A stretch of 64,000 nt of DNA from JAUIIK01 sp963709995. GTDB lineage: Bacteria > Chloroflexota > Chloroflexia > Thermomicrobiales > CFX8. Location of the stretch: positions 434,001-498,000 of the forward strand of contig CAVPYN010000002.1 in assembly GCA_963709995.1 (NCBI GenBank), given 5' to 3'. Below, in pieces: positions 16,610-27,000 of this stretch (within the stretch, counting starts at the first letter, position 1; the number at the start of each line of letters is the position of its first letter). Position numbers and translations under genes: made by a program. The notes below the pieces were generated by a model that searched no databases, was not told where the DNA came from, and was given only the letters and a program-made list of their open reading frames with translations.

Positions 16610-18718
16610 GTGACGGACAGTCAGGGCCGGCTCGCGCTGTCATTCGATGTCGGCGGGACATTTACCGACTTTGTGCTCGTGGATCTCGACATCGGAGATG
16701 TCGTGTACCGTCATAAAGTGCTTACGAACGCGTCATTCCCGTCGCGCGGTGTCCTCCGAGGATGGCAGGAGATAGCTTCCAGGTCCGGCATGTCAGCGAG
16801 TGACATCGAATTCGCCGTTCACTCGACGACGCTGGTCACAAACAGCGTCATAGAGCGAAAGGGCGCCAGAACGGCGCTGGTTACAACATGCGGATTCCGT
16901 GACGTCATCGAGCTTGCACGGGAGCAGATGTACGACATCTATGATCTTTTTGCTCCCCCGCCGGATCCGCTCGTCTGCCGGGAACTGCGTCTTGAAGTAG
17001 ACGAGCGGGTCCTGGCAAGCGGCAAGATCCTTCAAAGCCCTAGCGAAGCTGAACTTCAGCGGCTTATTCTGGAGTTGAGCGCCCTTGACATCGAAGCAGT
17101 CGCCATCTCTTTCCTGCACAGCTTCCGCAATCCGACGAATGAGCAGGTTGTCGCGAAAGCGATCCGGGAGGGTATACCAGCTATTCAAGTGTCGTTGAGC
17201 TCCGAAGTGGCTCCGATCGCCGGTGAGTACGAGCGAACATCCACCGTTGTCGCGGATGCCTTCACGAAACCGGCACTAGCAGCGTATGTATCCGATTTGC
17301 GCAACTCGCTCGCCGAATCCGGGCTGCGATCCGAACTGCACCTCATGATGTCTTCGGGAGAGATTGCTTCCGCCGAAACGGCGATACAGCGGCCGATCAG
17401 GTTGCTTGAATCCGGACCCGCGTCCGGAGCGATTGCCGCAGCGTTTTACGGTCGGATCGCCGGGTATGACGATGTCTTATCACTCGATATGGGCGGCACC
17501 ACCGCGAAAGCGTGTGTCATCGAGGGTGGAAAACCAGAGATGGCGCACCAGCTCGAAGCAGCCCGGGTGCGGCGATTTATGAAGGGATCTGGCCTGCCGA
17601 TCGTCGCGCCCGTCGTCGATCTCATCGAAATCGGCGCCGGCGGCGGGTCCATCGCGCGCCGGGACGAACTTGGACTACTGAAAGTCGGGCCCGATTCAGC
17701 TGGCGCAGATCCCGGCCCGGCGTGCTACGGCCTTGGAGGTACGCAGGCAACCGTCTCGGACGCGAATCTCTTGCTGGGCTATCTAAACGCTGACTACTTC
17801 CTCGGGGGTGACATCACGCTAAACCCCGAACGTGCCGCGAATGCCATCGGGAAGTTAGCGGCGGAGATCGGCTTAACTCCGGAGCAGACAGCCTGGGGCA
17901 TTCACCGCGTCGTCAATGAGAATATGGCCGCAGCCGCCAGGGTGCATATCGTCGAGCGCAACCGGGATCCTCGATCGCTGGCGATTATCGCTTTCGGTGG
18001 CGCTGGCCCCGCGCACGCCGTTACCGTTGCAAAGATTCTCGGAAGCCCGGCGGTGATCTTTCCTCCTGGCGCCGGGGTGGCTTCGGCGCTCGGCTCGCTC
18101 GTTGCTCCAATCGCCTTCTCCACCGGACGCACGTACCTCACAAGGTTGGATGAAGCGGACTGGAAGGCCATCAATGCATTGTTTCAGGGACTTGAGACCG
18201 CGGCGGTAGCCGAGTTGGCATCGGCAGGCGTCGACCCCGGCGATGTGACAATCCGGCGTTGGGCTGAGATGCGTCTTGAGGGCCAGTATCACGAAATCGA
18301 CGTTCCGCTGCCTTCCGGCACCCTCGGGAAGGAACACATCGATTCGATCCGCTCCAGATTCGACGAAGCGTACGCGGACCGCTACGGCAGAGTGCTCGAA
18401 GGTCTGCCAGTTGAGGGACTCCAATGGCGGTTAACCGCGACGGGACCCGATCGCGCGGTTCGGCTACGCCAACATCAGTTGGAAAGCCATGACGCGTCAG
18501 ATGCCATCAAAAACCTCCGGCCGGTGTACTTCGACGGTCACGGACGGATTGACACGCCAGTCTATGACCGTGATCTCCTGCGCCCAGGAATGACCTTCGA
18601 AGGTCCGGCGGTCGTAGAAGAGCGGGAATCCACGTGCATCATTCATCCGGGTGACCGCGCTCGAGTTGACAGTTACCTTTCACTAGTCATCACATTCGAT
18701 CGAGAAGGAGACGAGTAG
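16610..18718 (+). CDS. hyuA: Hydantoinase/oxoprolinase alpha subunit (HyuA)
   Basis: About 702 residues of the ASKHA-fold hydantoinase A/5-oxoprolinase family, which uses ATP to open lactam or hydantoin rings, or carboxylates acetone or acetophenone in related complexes. The phosphate loops FDVGGTFTDFVLVD near the N-terminus and LDMGGTTAKACVIEGG in the middle, plus AFGGAGPAHA near residue 475, are intact. GTG 16610 is chosen because GGGGGA precedes it; ATG 16592 and TTG 16583 are in frame but lack ribosome sites. The stop abuts the ATG of hyuB, so the two subunits are encoded as one unit. The substrate cannot be assigned. Confidence 0.92.
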   Translation: MTDSQGRLALSFDVGGTFTDFVLVDLDIGDVVYRHKVLTNASFPSRGVLRGWQEIASRSGMSASDIEFAVHSTTLVTNSVIERKGARTALVTTCGFRDVIELAREQMYDIYDLFAPPPDPLVCRELRLEVDERVLASGKILQSPSEAELQRLILELSALDIEAVAISFLHSFRNPTNEQVVAKAIREGIPAIQVSLSSEVAPIAGEYERTSTVVADAFTKPALAAYVSDLRNSLAESGLRSELHLMMSSGEIASAETAIQRPIRLLESGPASGAIAAAFYGRIAGYDDVLSLDMGGTTAKACVIEGGKPEMAHQLEAARVRRFMKGSGLPIVAPVVDLIEIGAGGGSIARRDELGLLKVGPDSAGADPGPACYGLGGTQATVSDANLLLGYLNADYFLGGDITLNPERAANAIGKLAAEIGLTPEQTAWGIHRVVNENMAAAARVHIVERNRDPRSLAIIAFGGAGPAHAVTVAKILGSPAVIFPPGAGVASALGSLVAPIAFSTGRTYLTRLDEADWKAINALFQGLETAAVAELASAGVDPGDVTIRRWAEMRLEGQYHEIDVPLPSGTLGKEHIDSIRSRFDEAYADRYGRVLEGLPVEGLQWRLTATGPDRAVRLRQHQLESHDASDAIKNLRPVYFDGHGRIDTPVYDRDLLRPGMTFEGPAVVEERESTCIIHPGDRARVDSYLSLVITFDREGDE

Positions 18719-20368
18719 ATGAGTCCAAATACAGCTCAATCCGTCGATTCCGACTTCGATCCAGTCTCGCTTGAAATCATGTGGAGCCGCCTGATCAACA
18801 TTGCCGATGAAATGTGGACGACGGTCTTGCGGACTGCGGTATCAACCATCATCGGCGCCGCTCAGGATTTCGGTTGTGAGCTGCACGACCGCAATGGTGA
18901 TTCACTGGCCCACTCCTACCGCTCAATGCCGGTCTTCAACCTGATCATGCCGGAGGTCGTCCGGGCGATCATCGAGAAGCATCCGTTGAGCGATATGCGC
19001 CCGGGGGATGTCTTTGCGACCAACGATCCCTGGATCTGCGCTGGTCACCTGGACGATATCGCCGTGGTCACACCGATATTCCGCCATGGCCAGGTCGTGG
19101 CATTTGCGAACACCGTCGCGCATACGTCATCGATTGGTGGGGCGCTCGACGGAATCAGCGTCAAAGACCTCCATGAAGAGGGTCTATTTTTTCCCATCCT
19201 CAAGCTCTACGACCAGGGCAGACCGAACGAGACTCTGTTCGCGATCATTCGTCACAATGTACGCCAGCCGGACATGGTGCTGACCGACATCGAAGCCCAG
19301 GTTGCGGCCAACGTCGTTGCAGATCGGAGAGTGGTTGCATTTCTTGATGAGTACGGCCTTGACTCGCTGGAAGGTCTGGGCCGGACCATACAGGGTCGAA
19401 CCGAGCTGGCGATGAGGCGGGAGATCGAAGCGGTTCCCGACGGGTTTTACGTGGCTGAAGAGATCATTGAAGGAAATGGCGATCCGCTTCCGCTCAGAGT
19501 CAAAATCGAGGTACGAGGAGACGACCTCTTCGTCGACTATGAAGGATCAGCAGCCCAGACGCTCGGCGGCGGCATAAATTGCGCGTTCAACTACACCCGG
19601 GCGCACACGGTGTATCCGCTCAAGTGTCTGCTGTCTCCGGGTGTGCCGAACAACGAAGGCAGTTTCAAGCCGATCCATGTAAGCGCTCCGCAACGGTCGA
19701 TATTGAACGCCCTTCCGCCTGCATCGGTAAACACACGCACCAAGACCGGTTGGCACCTGCACACATTGATTTTTCGGGCACTCGCCGACGCGCTGCCAGA
19801 GCGCGTCCAGGCAGGCAATGGACTGATGTACACCTTCCGCGCATACGCTCGCGATGAAGCAGGCAGTCCGCAGAATGCCCATTTCATCTGCGGCGGTGGG
19901 CGCGGCGCCGGTTATGGGCATCAGGGCGCGACACGGAACTGCTTCCCATCGAGCGCCGGAAATGTCCCGGTTGAGATATTCGAGAGTCGCATCCCGCTAC
20001 TCATCGAAGAGAACGTGCTGGTCGACAACAACGGAGAAGGGCGCTGGAACGGCGCGCCCGGGCAGCGCGTATCCGTGCGCAAGATCCCGGGCCATAGTCT
20101 CCCGGTCAACATCTACGTTCACCCTGACCGGCTGCGCTTTCCAGCGCCTGGACTCTTTGGCGGAGAGCCGAGCGAAATCAACAAGCTGCTGAAGAACGGC
20201 GTCGATCTCGCCCCTGATGGTGTGCTGGCAAGCGGAGAGATCGTGCTCAATGATCCAGCCGACACATTCACATCAGTCGTCGCTGGCGGTGGGGGCTACG
20301 GCAGACCAGGGGAAACGGAAAGCAATGAGTTATCAACTGGCCAGATCCATGAAACCGGACGGGGTTAG
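18719..20368 (+). CDS. hyuB: Hydantoinase/oxoprolinase beta subunit (HyuB)
   Basis: A 549-residue partner of HyuA. The family opening DPVSLEIMWSRLINIADEM, FATNDPWICAGHLDDIAVVTP and the glycine-rich C-terminal GGGRGAGYGHQGATRN and VVAGGGGYGRP are present. It works with HyuA in ATP-dependent opening of cyclic amides or a related carboxylation. The ATG follows the hyuA stop directly, with AGGAG 8 nt upstream inside the end of hyuA. The stop overlaps by 4 nt with that of the convergent typA gene. Confidence 0.92.
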   Translation: MSPNTAQSVDSDFDPVSLEIMWSRLINIADEMWTTVLRTAVSTIIGAAQDFGCELHDRNGDSLAHSYRSMPVFNLIMPEVVRAIIEKHPLSDMRPGDVFATNDPWICAGHLDDIAVVTPIFRHGQVVAFANTVAHTSSIGGALDGISVKDLHEEGLFFPILKLYDQGRPNETLFAIIRHNVRQPDMVLTDIEAQVAANVVADRRVVAFLDEYGLDSLEGLGRTIQGRTELAMRREIEAVPDGFYVAEEIIEGNGDPLPLRVKIEVRGDDLFVDYEGSAAQTLGGGINCAFNYTRAHTVYPLKCLLSPGVPNNEGSFKPIHVSAPQRSILNALPPASVNTRTKTGWHLHTLIFRALADALPERVQAGNGLMYTFRAYARDEAGSPQNAHFICGGGRGAGYGHQGATRNCFPSSAGNVPVEIFESRIPLLIEENVLVDNNGEGRWNGAPGQRVSVRKIPGHSLPVNIYVHPDRLRFPAPGLFGGEPSEINKLLKNGVDLAPDGVLASGEIVLNDPADTFTSVVAGGGGYGRPGETESNELSTGQIHETGRG

Positions 20369-22188
20369 CCTGCTACTTTAGCTGCTTCCTGTTTCCGGGC
20401 TCGGTTGCGGTCGTGATGGGACAGAAGCGCTTTCCTCAGCCGTAGGCTCTTCGGCGTCACTTCAAGCAACTCATCGTCTGCAAGAAAATCCAGTGACTGC
20501 TCGAGACTGAGCACGACGGCCGGCGTTAGTCGCTCGGTTGAATCTGAACCAGCGGCGCGCATGTTGGTCAGCTTCTTGCCCCGGCAGACGTTGATCGGAA
20601 GATCTTCCTGGCGAGGATGGTAACCAACAATCATCCCTTCATACACAACCGTGCCTGGCTCGACAAAGGTCGACCCACGTACCTGGGCGTTCGCGATTCC
20701 GTGAGAAAGCGCGATGCCGCTCTCGGATGCGACTAGGGCGCCACTACGGCTCGTACTGATCTCGCCCAACCACGGCTCATATCCGGTAAGGCGGGACGCA
20801 ATCGATCCGTTGCCGCGTGTGGCGGTCAGGAAGGCGTTTCGCAGGCCAATCAATCCCCTGGTTGGGATCGAAAACTCCAATCGCACATTGCCTCGCCCGT
20901 CGTTGACCATATCGGTCATGCGCGCCTTGCGACTGCCAACAAGCTCCGTGACCGGCCCGACGTGATCCTCTGTTGTATCGATCACGAGGTGTTCAACCGG
21001 CTCTGAAAGTTCCCCGTCGATGACCCTGGTAATGACCTCCGGTCGCGATACCTGGAACTCATAGCCTTCGCGCCGGACCGTCTCAATGAGAATCGAGAGA
21101 TGAAGTTCGCCTCGACCGGATACCGAGAACTGATCGGGCTGGTCGCCCGGCTCCACACGCAGTGCGTAATTCGTTTCAAGCTCCCGAGTCAATCGATCGC
21201 CCAGCTGGCGCGACGTTGAATACTGACCCTCTTGACCAGCGAGCGGCGATGTGTTGACGCCGAATGTGAGCTTCAACGTTGGCTCCTGAACCGGAATTGA
21301 CGGCAGGGCTTCAGGTACGTTGGGATCCGTGATCGTGGCGCCGATCTTCGCGTCCGGAAAGCCGGTCAGTGCAACGATCTCTCCGGCTGGGGCCAGGTCG
21401 GCGGGGCGGCGGGACAAACCTTCGAACGTATGGATGGAGGTCACTTTCTGAGTCGCTGATGGGCCATTGCCATCGATGTGGGTCAAGACGTCTCCGGACT
21501 TGACCGATCCGCGTGCGATCCGGCCGATCGCTATTCGCCCGATGTGTGGATCGTATCCGAGGGAAGCTATCTGAAGCTGAAATGGGCCATCTTGGTCAAC
21601 GCTTGGCGCGGGAACCGCGTTGAGGATGGTGTCTAGGAGAGGGCGGAGATCGTCCGACAGCTGGTCGACGGAGAATCCAGCACGCCCCTCTCGAGCGATC
21701 GTGAAGATGGTCGGGAATTCGAGTTGTTCGGAGTCTGTGGCAATTTCGAGGAAGAGATCGTGAATCTTCTCAACCACATACTCGGGCCTGGAAAATGGAC
21801 GATCAACCTTGTTCACGACGACGATCGGACGCAGTCCCAGTCCGAGCGCCTGGGTCAATACTGCTCGCGTTTGGGGCATCGGCCCTTCCACGGCATCGAC
21901 GAGTAACAGACACCCGTCTGCCATGTTGAGCACGCGCTCCACTTCGCCACCAAAGTCAGCATGGCCCGGTGTATCGATAATGTTGATCTTGACCCCGGAA
22001 TAGGTAATCGACGCGTTCTTCGAGAGAATGGTTATGCCGCGCTCTCGTTCAAGGTCGTTGGCGTCCATGATCAATTCACCCGCCGCGTCAGGATCTCGAA
22101 AAATGTCGGACTGTTTGAGCAATCCGTCAACCAGCGTTGTCTTGCCATGGTCGACGTGGGCGATGATCGCAATGTTTCGGAGTTCCAC
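20365..22188 (-). CDS. typA: Translational GTPase TypA/BipA
   Basis: A ribosome-associated GTPase involved in large-subunit assembly and stress adaptation. G1 AHVDHGKTTL, G2 RGITI, G3 DTPGHADFGGEVERV and G4 NKVDRP are intact, followed by domain II, the EF-G-like domains and the TypA-specific C-terminal domain (FRDPDAAGELIMDAND and ISHGIANAQVRGSTF-like blocks). GTG 22188 gives 607 residues, the usual family length, starting MELRNIAIIAHVDHG; GTG 22209 and TTG 22278 are in frame and would add 7 or 30 residues not seen in relatives. The ribosome site is weak for all three. The 3-prime end overlaps hyuB. Confidence 0.94.
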   Translation of the reverse strand: MELRNIAIIAHVDHGKTTLVDGLLKQSDIFRDPDAAGELIMDANDLERERGITILSKNASITYSGVKINIIDTPGHADFGGEVERVLNMADGCLLLVDAVEGPMPQTRAVLTQALGLGLRPIVVVNKVDRPFSRPEYVVEKIHDLFLEIATDSEQLEFPTIFTIAREGRAGFSVDQLSDDLRPLLDTILNAVPAPSVDQDGPFQLQIASLGYDPHIGRIAIGRIARGSVKSGDVLTHIDGNGPSATQKVTSIHTFEGLSRRPADLAPAGEIVALTGFPDAKIGATITDPNVPEALPSIPVQEPTLKLTFGVNTSPLAGQEGQYSTSRQLGDRLTRELETNYALRVEPGDQPDQFSVSGRGELHLSILIETVRREGYEFQVSRPEVITRVIDGELSEPVEHLVIDTTEDHVGPVTELVGSRKARMTDMVNDGRGNVRLEFSIPTRGLIGLRNAFLTATRGNGSIASRLTGYEPWLGEISTSRSGALVASESGIALSHGIANAQVRGSTFVEPGTVVYEGMIVGYHPRQEDLPINVCRGKKLTNMRAAGSDSTERLTPAVVLSLEQSLDFLADDELLEVTPKSLRLRKALLSHHDRNRARKQEAAKVAG

Positions 22189-22586
22189 GTTTTGCTTTGG
22201 ATCCTTCACTATGGTCGATGTTGCGGGCGTGAGGCGATTCGCGGAAGTGCGAAGCAGGCGCCAGATACCTCTCAGCAATTGACCCGCCCAGAGCTGGACG
22301 GGTCACGTCTTCTTCCAATTCTACCGCAGCGAACCTCGCCCCCCGATTCTTGCGCCTTTTCCACCGATGGACGCGTTTCTCTCCGTGGTGGACGTCTGCT
22401 AGCGAACCAACGGGCGTTTCTAGCGCCGGAGATATGGGTATCAGAGCCTCCCAAGGAACAGGGAATTTCACCCATGCGCTTACATCTCTCCGGGGATAGT
22501 CTAGATACATGACGCGTAACGACGCGCGAAACCAAGAACGCGAGCGGGCAATGGAGCGCGCTCACATGAAGCCAAAGGAGGCATGT
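22189..22586. other. Divergent intergenic region between typA and the MFS gene
   Basis: About 400 nt without a convincing gene. It holds the possible upstream start codons of typA on one side and, on the other, a nested inverted-repeat segment at 22426-22493 and a perfect AAAGGAGG ribosome site at about 22574-22581. No clear -35/-10 pair was seen in either direction. Confidence 0.5.
22426..22493 (+). other. Possible structured 5-prime leader of the MFS gene
   Basis: Three nested stems can be drawn: CCGGAGA (22426-22432) with TCTCCGG (22487-22493), ATGGGT (22434-22439) with ACCCAT (22470-22475), and TCCC (22449-22452) with GGGA (22461-22464). They lie about 95 nt before the MFS start. The core did not match any riboswitch consensus I know, and short stems of this kind also arise by chance. 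Confidence 0.25.
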
Positions 22587-23837
22587 ATGTCAGCACCAGG
22601 CCGTGTTGAAGCCATTGAAGGCAATCCTCACCTGGAACTTCGATTGCTAGCGCCGGTGTTCTCCACCGTCTTCGTCGGGATGCTGTGGTGGATCGGGTTT
22701 CGCCCCTTCATTAGCCAGGCCGCTGCCAATATCGGAGCATCCGTTCCGATCGTCGGTCAGGTGATAACAATGGGAGCGCTCGTGACGGCGCTCGCTGGTT
22801 TGTTCACGGGACCAGTCGCCGATCACTATGGTCATCGACGAAGCATTATGGTCGGGCTAGGTTTCTTGTCAGCGGGCTCGGCAGTTATCGCTCTTTCCCC
22901 GCACGTCCTCTTGCTGGCCGTCGGGGGTGTTGTGGGCGGCCTCGGCATGGCGATGACCTACGGGGTAGCGTTCGGCGTGGTCTCGACGCATTTCGACGGC
23001 AGTTCGCGAAGCAGAGCCCTCGGGATGACTCAAGCGGCTGCGTCGATCGCAGTTGTTGTTGGAGTTCCCGCCCTGATCATGGTCGCATCCGTCATTCAGT
23101 GGCGCGGATCTTTCCTGGTGCTGGCGGTTGCGTTCCTGTTCGCGCTGGCGCTTGTTTCGAAACTCTTACCGTCAGACCCGCCTACGACAGGACGATGCGC
23201 CTCTCCACGAAGAATTCTCGCGAACTACCGCCCACTCATCGCAATTGCACCGATGCGTGTGCTCTACTTCGCTTCGATGCTGCGATCTGTTGCTGCTACC
23301 GGTCTCGCTGTCTACCTCGGCGCATTCTATTTTGACGTACTCGACTTCTCCAACCGTGAGGCCAGCATGGCGTTCATGCTGGAGGGTGCCGGTCTGGCAA
23401 TCGGCAATGTTGCCGGCGGGGGACGCCTGGGTGGCTTCAATCCACGGCGAACGTTCGGGGTCGGCACGTCAATGATCGGGATCGGAGCGGTCGCAATCTA
23501 CAGCCTTCAACCGGGACCGCTCCCAACCGTGGCGATCGCCATGGTGATGGCCTTCGTGACTGGCGTTACGTTTACAAGTCTGACAACGCTACTTGCTCAG
23601 GAGACGCCCATCGGCGCTGCGACAACGATGGTGCTCAACATCTCGACGATCGCCATCGGAGCGGCACTTGGAAGCGCCATCGGCGGTGTTCTGCTGGAAG
23701 TGGGGAGCTTCCGTCTGATCGGAGTCGCATCGCTCCTGGTCGCGCTCGCGGCAGCCGCGCTTGTTCATGCTCCACTTCCATCGACGACAACTCAAGACAC
23801 GACCATTGGGACCGCGGTTCCCGAGAACGGCGTATGA
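22587..23837 (+). CDS. Major facilitator superfamily transporter
   Basis: A 416-residue inner-membrane protein with about 12 hydrophobic helices. The loop between helices 2 and 3, GPVADHYGHRRSIMVGL, is the MFS motif A (G-x-x-x-D-x-x-G-x-R-R). The DHA1-like layout suggests drug or metabolite efflux, but the substrate is unknown. ATG 22587 is chosen because AAAGGAGG lies 5 nt upstream; an ATG at 22509 is in frame but lacks this. The same extended CCAAAGGAGGC ribosome site is found before the next gene, the cyclase-ATPase. Confidence 0.88.
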   Translation: MSAPGRVEAIEGNPHLELRLLAPVFSTVFVGMLWWIGFRPFISQAAANIGASVPIVGQVITMGALVTALAGLFTGPVADHYGHRRSIMVGLGFLSAGSAVIALSPHVLLLAVGGVVGGLGMAMTYGVAFGVVSTHFDGSSRSRALGMTQAAASIAVVVGVPALIMVASVIQWRGSFLVLAVAFLFALALVSKLLPSDPPTTGRCASPRRILANYRPLIAIAPMRVLYFASMLRSVAATGLAVYLGAFYFDVLDFSNREASMAFMLEGAGLAIGNVAGGGRLGGFNPRRTFGVGTSMIGIGAVAIYSLQPGPLPTVAIAMVMAFVTGVTFTSLTTLLAQETPIGAATTMVLNISTIAIGAALGSAIGGVLLEVGSFRLIGVASLLVALAAAALVHAPLPSTTTQDTTIGTAVPENGV

Positions 23838-24016
23838 TCGGTCGGCGCATCAGCGCCGGAATTCAGCAGAGCAGTCAATTGGGTAGTTCTGCACATGTAT
23901 GAACGATTCGGAGGTCCTACTATACGAGCATCCAGGTAATGGAGCCTGGACACATGCCTCGTCATTGACATGGGCAGCGCAATGAAGCGCAGTGATTCAG
24001 CCAAAGGAGGCTAACC

Positions 24017-27000
24017 ATGAGTGCATTGTCGGTTACCAGGATGTACCATCCCAGCGGTCAATCCCCTACTATCCCCGGCGGCCTCGCCGGTTGGACTGAG
24101 CCGCTGGAGATAACAAGCGAGCGGCGCGTCGTCACGATCCTCTTCTGTGATGTCGTCGGGTCAACCACCATGGCCGAACTCCTGGACCCCGAGGAGTGGG
24201 GTGACATCATGAACGATGTCTATCGTCTGATGTTACGCCCGATCGAGCGCTACGAGGGCACGATTATTCGACTCATGGGAGATTCCATCCTGGCACTCTT
24301 CGGAGCGCCTCACGCGCACGAAGACGATCCCCAGCGTGCGATCCTCGCTTCCCTTGAAATCGTCGAGGGGATTGCTTCGCTCCAGGAGCGCATACGCCGG
24401 CAGCATGACCTCGAATTCAATGTGCGAATCGGCATCAACACCGGACTTGTCGTCGTCGGGGCCTTTGGCGCGGACCATGTTAGCGAGTACACCGCCATGG
24501 GCGACGCGATCAACGTCGCGGCTCGACTGGAGGAAATGGCCAAGCCCGGCACGATTCTCGTCGGAGCCTCCACGTTTCACTTCGCGGAGCCGTTCTTCGA
24601 ATTCGAGTCTCTCGGAGACACCGGCATTCGGGGCAAGGCAAAACACGAGCTGATCTATCGGGTGTTTGGAAAGAAGCAGCCGGTCGGGCGGCTCTGGGAT
24701 GTTAGCGGCCGTGATCTTCCATTCACTGGCAGGGATCGAGAGCTAGACGCCATCCGAACTGCGGTCGATGAGCTGCGACTCCAGCGCCGGGGCCGGATCG
24801 TTGCTATCAGCGGCGAAGCCGGAGTCGGAAAAACGCGACTGGTCGAGGAGGCACTTAGGTACGTAAAGTCACGTCCAGCCGAAGACGGCGGATTATCAGT
24901 TGCGGTGCTAGAAAATCGGGTTAACCCCCACGACGGGAACAGGCCATACGCAGCGGTGCAGGCTCGCTTCAGAAAAGTGTTCGGCATCGATGAGAACGAT
25001 TCGTCCGAAGTCGTTCGCAAGAAGTTCATCGAAAGCACCCGGCACTTCCCCAGCGAGTTCCGCGAGCGAGCAGCCCGCGTCATCCAGCGCGTCATGGCCC
25101 TCGACATCGACGAGTTCTCGGGGACGAATGACCCGGAGTTCGAGCCAGACGAGTTCAAGGTCGAGCTAGCCTCAGTCGTGCTCCAGATCGTCCAGGGCTG
25201 GAATCCCGGAGGAGCGTTCATGCTCGTTGGCGAGGACTATCACTGGATAGACATGGCATCGATGGAGATTGTCAGCCAGCTTTACGAGCTACTGGGCGAC
25301 GCCCCGGTCCTGTTTCTCTTCACATTCCGGCCAGACCCAACCAGCCCGTTGATGAATGTCCTTGGAAAAGTGAGGGAGACTTACACCGAGCATCTGCTGG
25401 AGATCAACCTCGGTCCGTTGCCATCCACTGACGCAGCACGGCTCGTCTCAGAGCTTACCTGCGACGATTCGCCGGAAGCTCGCGCCATACAGGAACTTAT
25501 CTTGAACAGGTCTGAAGGAAATCCGCTGTTCATCGAGGAACTCATCAATGCGCTCGTCGAACAGGAAGTCCTCGTACGCGATGTCTCGGGTAGACATCGC
25601 TGGTGTGTCGCCGATGGAGCGTCGGACAGCCGGCCGTCGATACCCACAAACTTGCAAGCGTTGCTGCTCGAGCGCATCGATCGTTTGCCGGCTGGACCTC
25701 GTCGAACGCTGCAGCAGGCGTCGGTGCTGGGCCGCACATTCAGCCGGAGGCTGCTAGAGGAATTCGTTCAGCAAGAAGCAAGCATTGGCGCCGACATCGA
25801 CATGCTCATAGATCTGGACATGCTGCGACCTGACAGCGGTCCGTCGGAAGATACGCTGACCTTTCGGCATGCGATGATCGCCGAGGCGGCATACAACACG
25901 ATCCTACTGCGACACCGCCGACAGTTTCATCTCATGGCAGGCGAAGCAACCGAGCGAGTCTACTCAGACCGTCAGAACGAGCATTCCGGGGACATCGGGT
26001 ATCACTACTACAAGGCTCAAGACGTCCGGGGGATAGGCTGGCTGGTTCGCGCCGCTGAACAGGCGCAAAGCGTCTACGAACCGAACGCGGTGATCGACTA
26101 TGCAACAAAAGCCGTCAATCTGGCGCGAGAACAAAATCAGGAAGAACCCCTGAAAGCGCTCCTCTTACGCGGTCACGCGATGGACATGATCGGGAAGTTT
26201 GAAAGCGCCCGTGATGACTTCCAAAACGGAGTCGCGATCGCACGCCAGCAAGAGAGCAGAGAACTCGAATGGGAAGCCCTTATCGCGCTGGGCGCTCTCT
26301 GGGCAGAATCCGACTATCGTCTTGCTGGCAAGCTAATCCGCGAGGCGCTTGACCTCGCGAGAAACATGAACGACGACACGCGCATCGCTCACAGCCTGAA
26401 CCGTCTGGGCAACTGGCATGTCAATATTGGCGAACCTCAGATCGCGCGTCAATATCACTCCGATGCCCGATCGATCTTCGAACGTCAGAAGAACGATCGG
26501 GGACTTGCGGAAACGATTGACCTGCTTGGGCTTTCATACTACTTGTCCGGAGACTTCATGAGCGCCGAGGCGTCATTCAGGGAATCCGTTGAAATGTTCG
26601 AAGATCTGGGAGACAGTCGCGGTCTATCCTCAAGCCTTGCAATGCTCGCGATCACCGGCGGTGGGATAGATAGTGAAACGTCAGTGCCAGCCGACGGCGA
26701 TTTTGCGGAGTGGATAGCGTATGGGCGACGGGCGCTGGAGACGGCGGATTCCATCGGATGGAATGCGGGCCGAGCGTTCGCGCTGATCGCGATCGGAGAA
26801 GTGTTTGCCACGTACGGAGAACCAGGCGAGGCAATTGCATCTCTAGAACGAGCGCTGGAAATCGCTCGTTCTGTCGGACACCGACAGTGGAGTCTTGCCG
26901 CTGCTCAGACCCTTGGCAGCGTAGCAATCCAGCATTTCTCATTCGAACGGGCGAGCGCGTACCTGGACGAATCGCTTGAGCGTGCACGGGAACTTGGATC

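Noticed and set aside
23967..23972. TTGACA before the cyclase-ATPase gene
   Set aside because: No matching -10 box at the right spacing.
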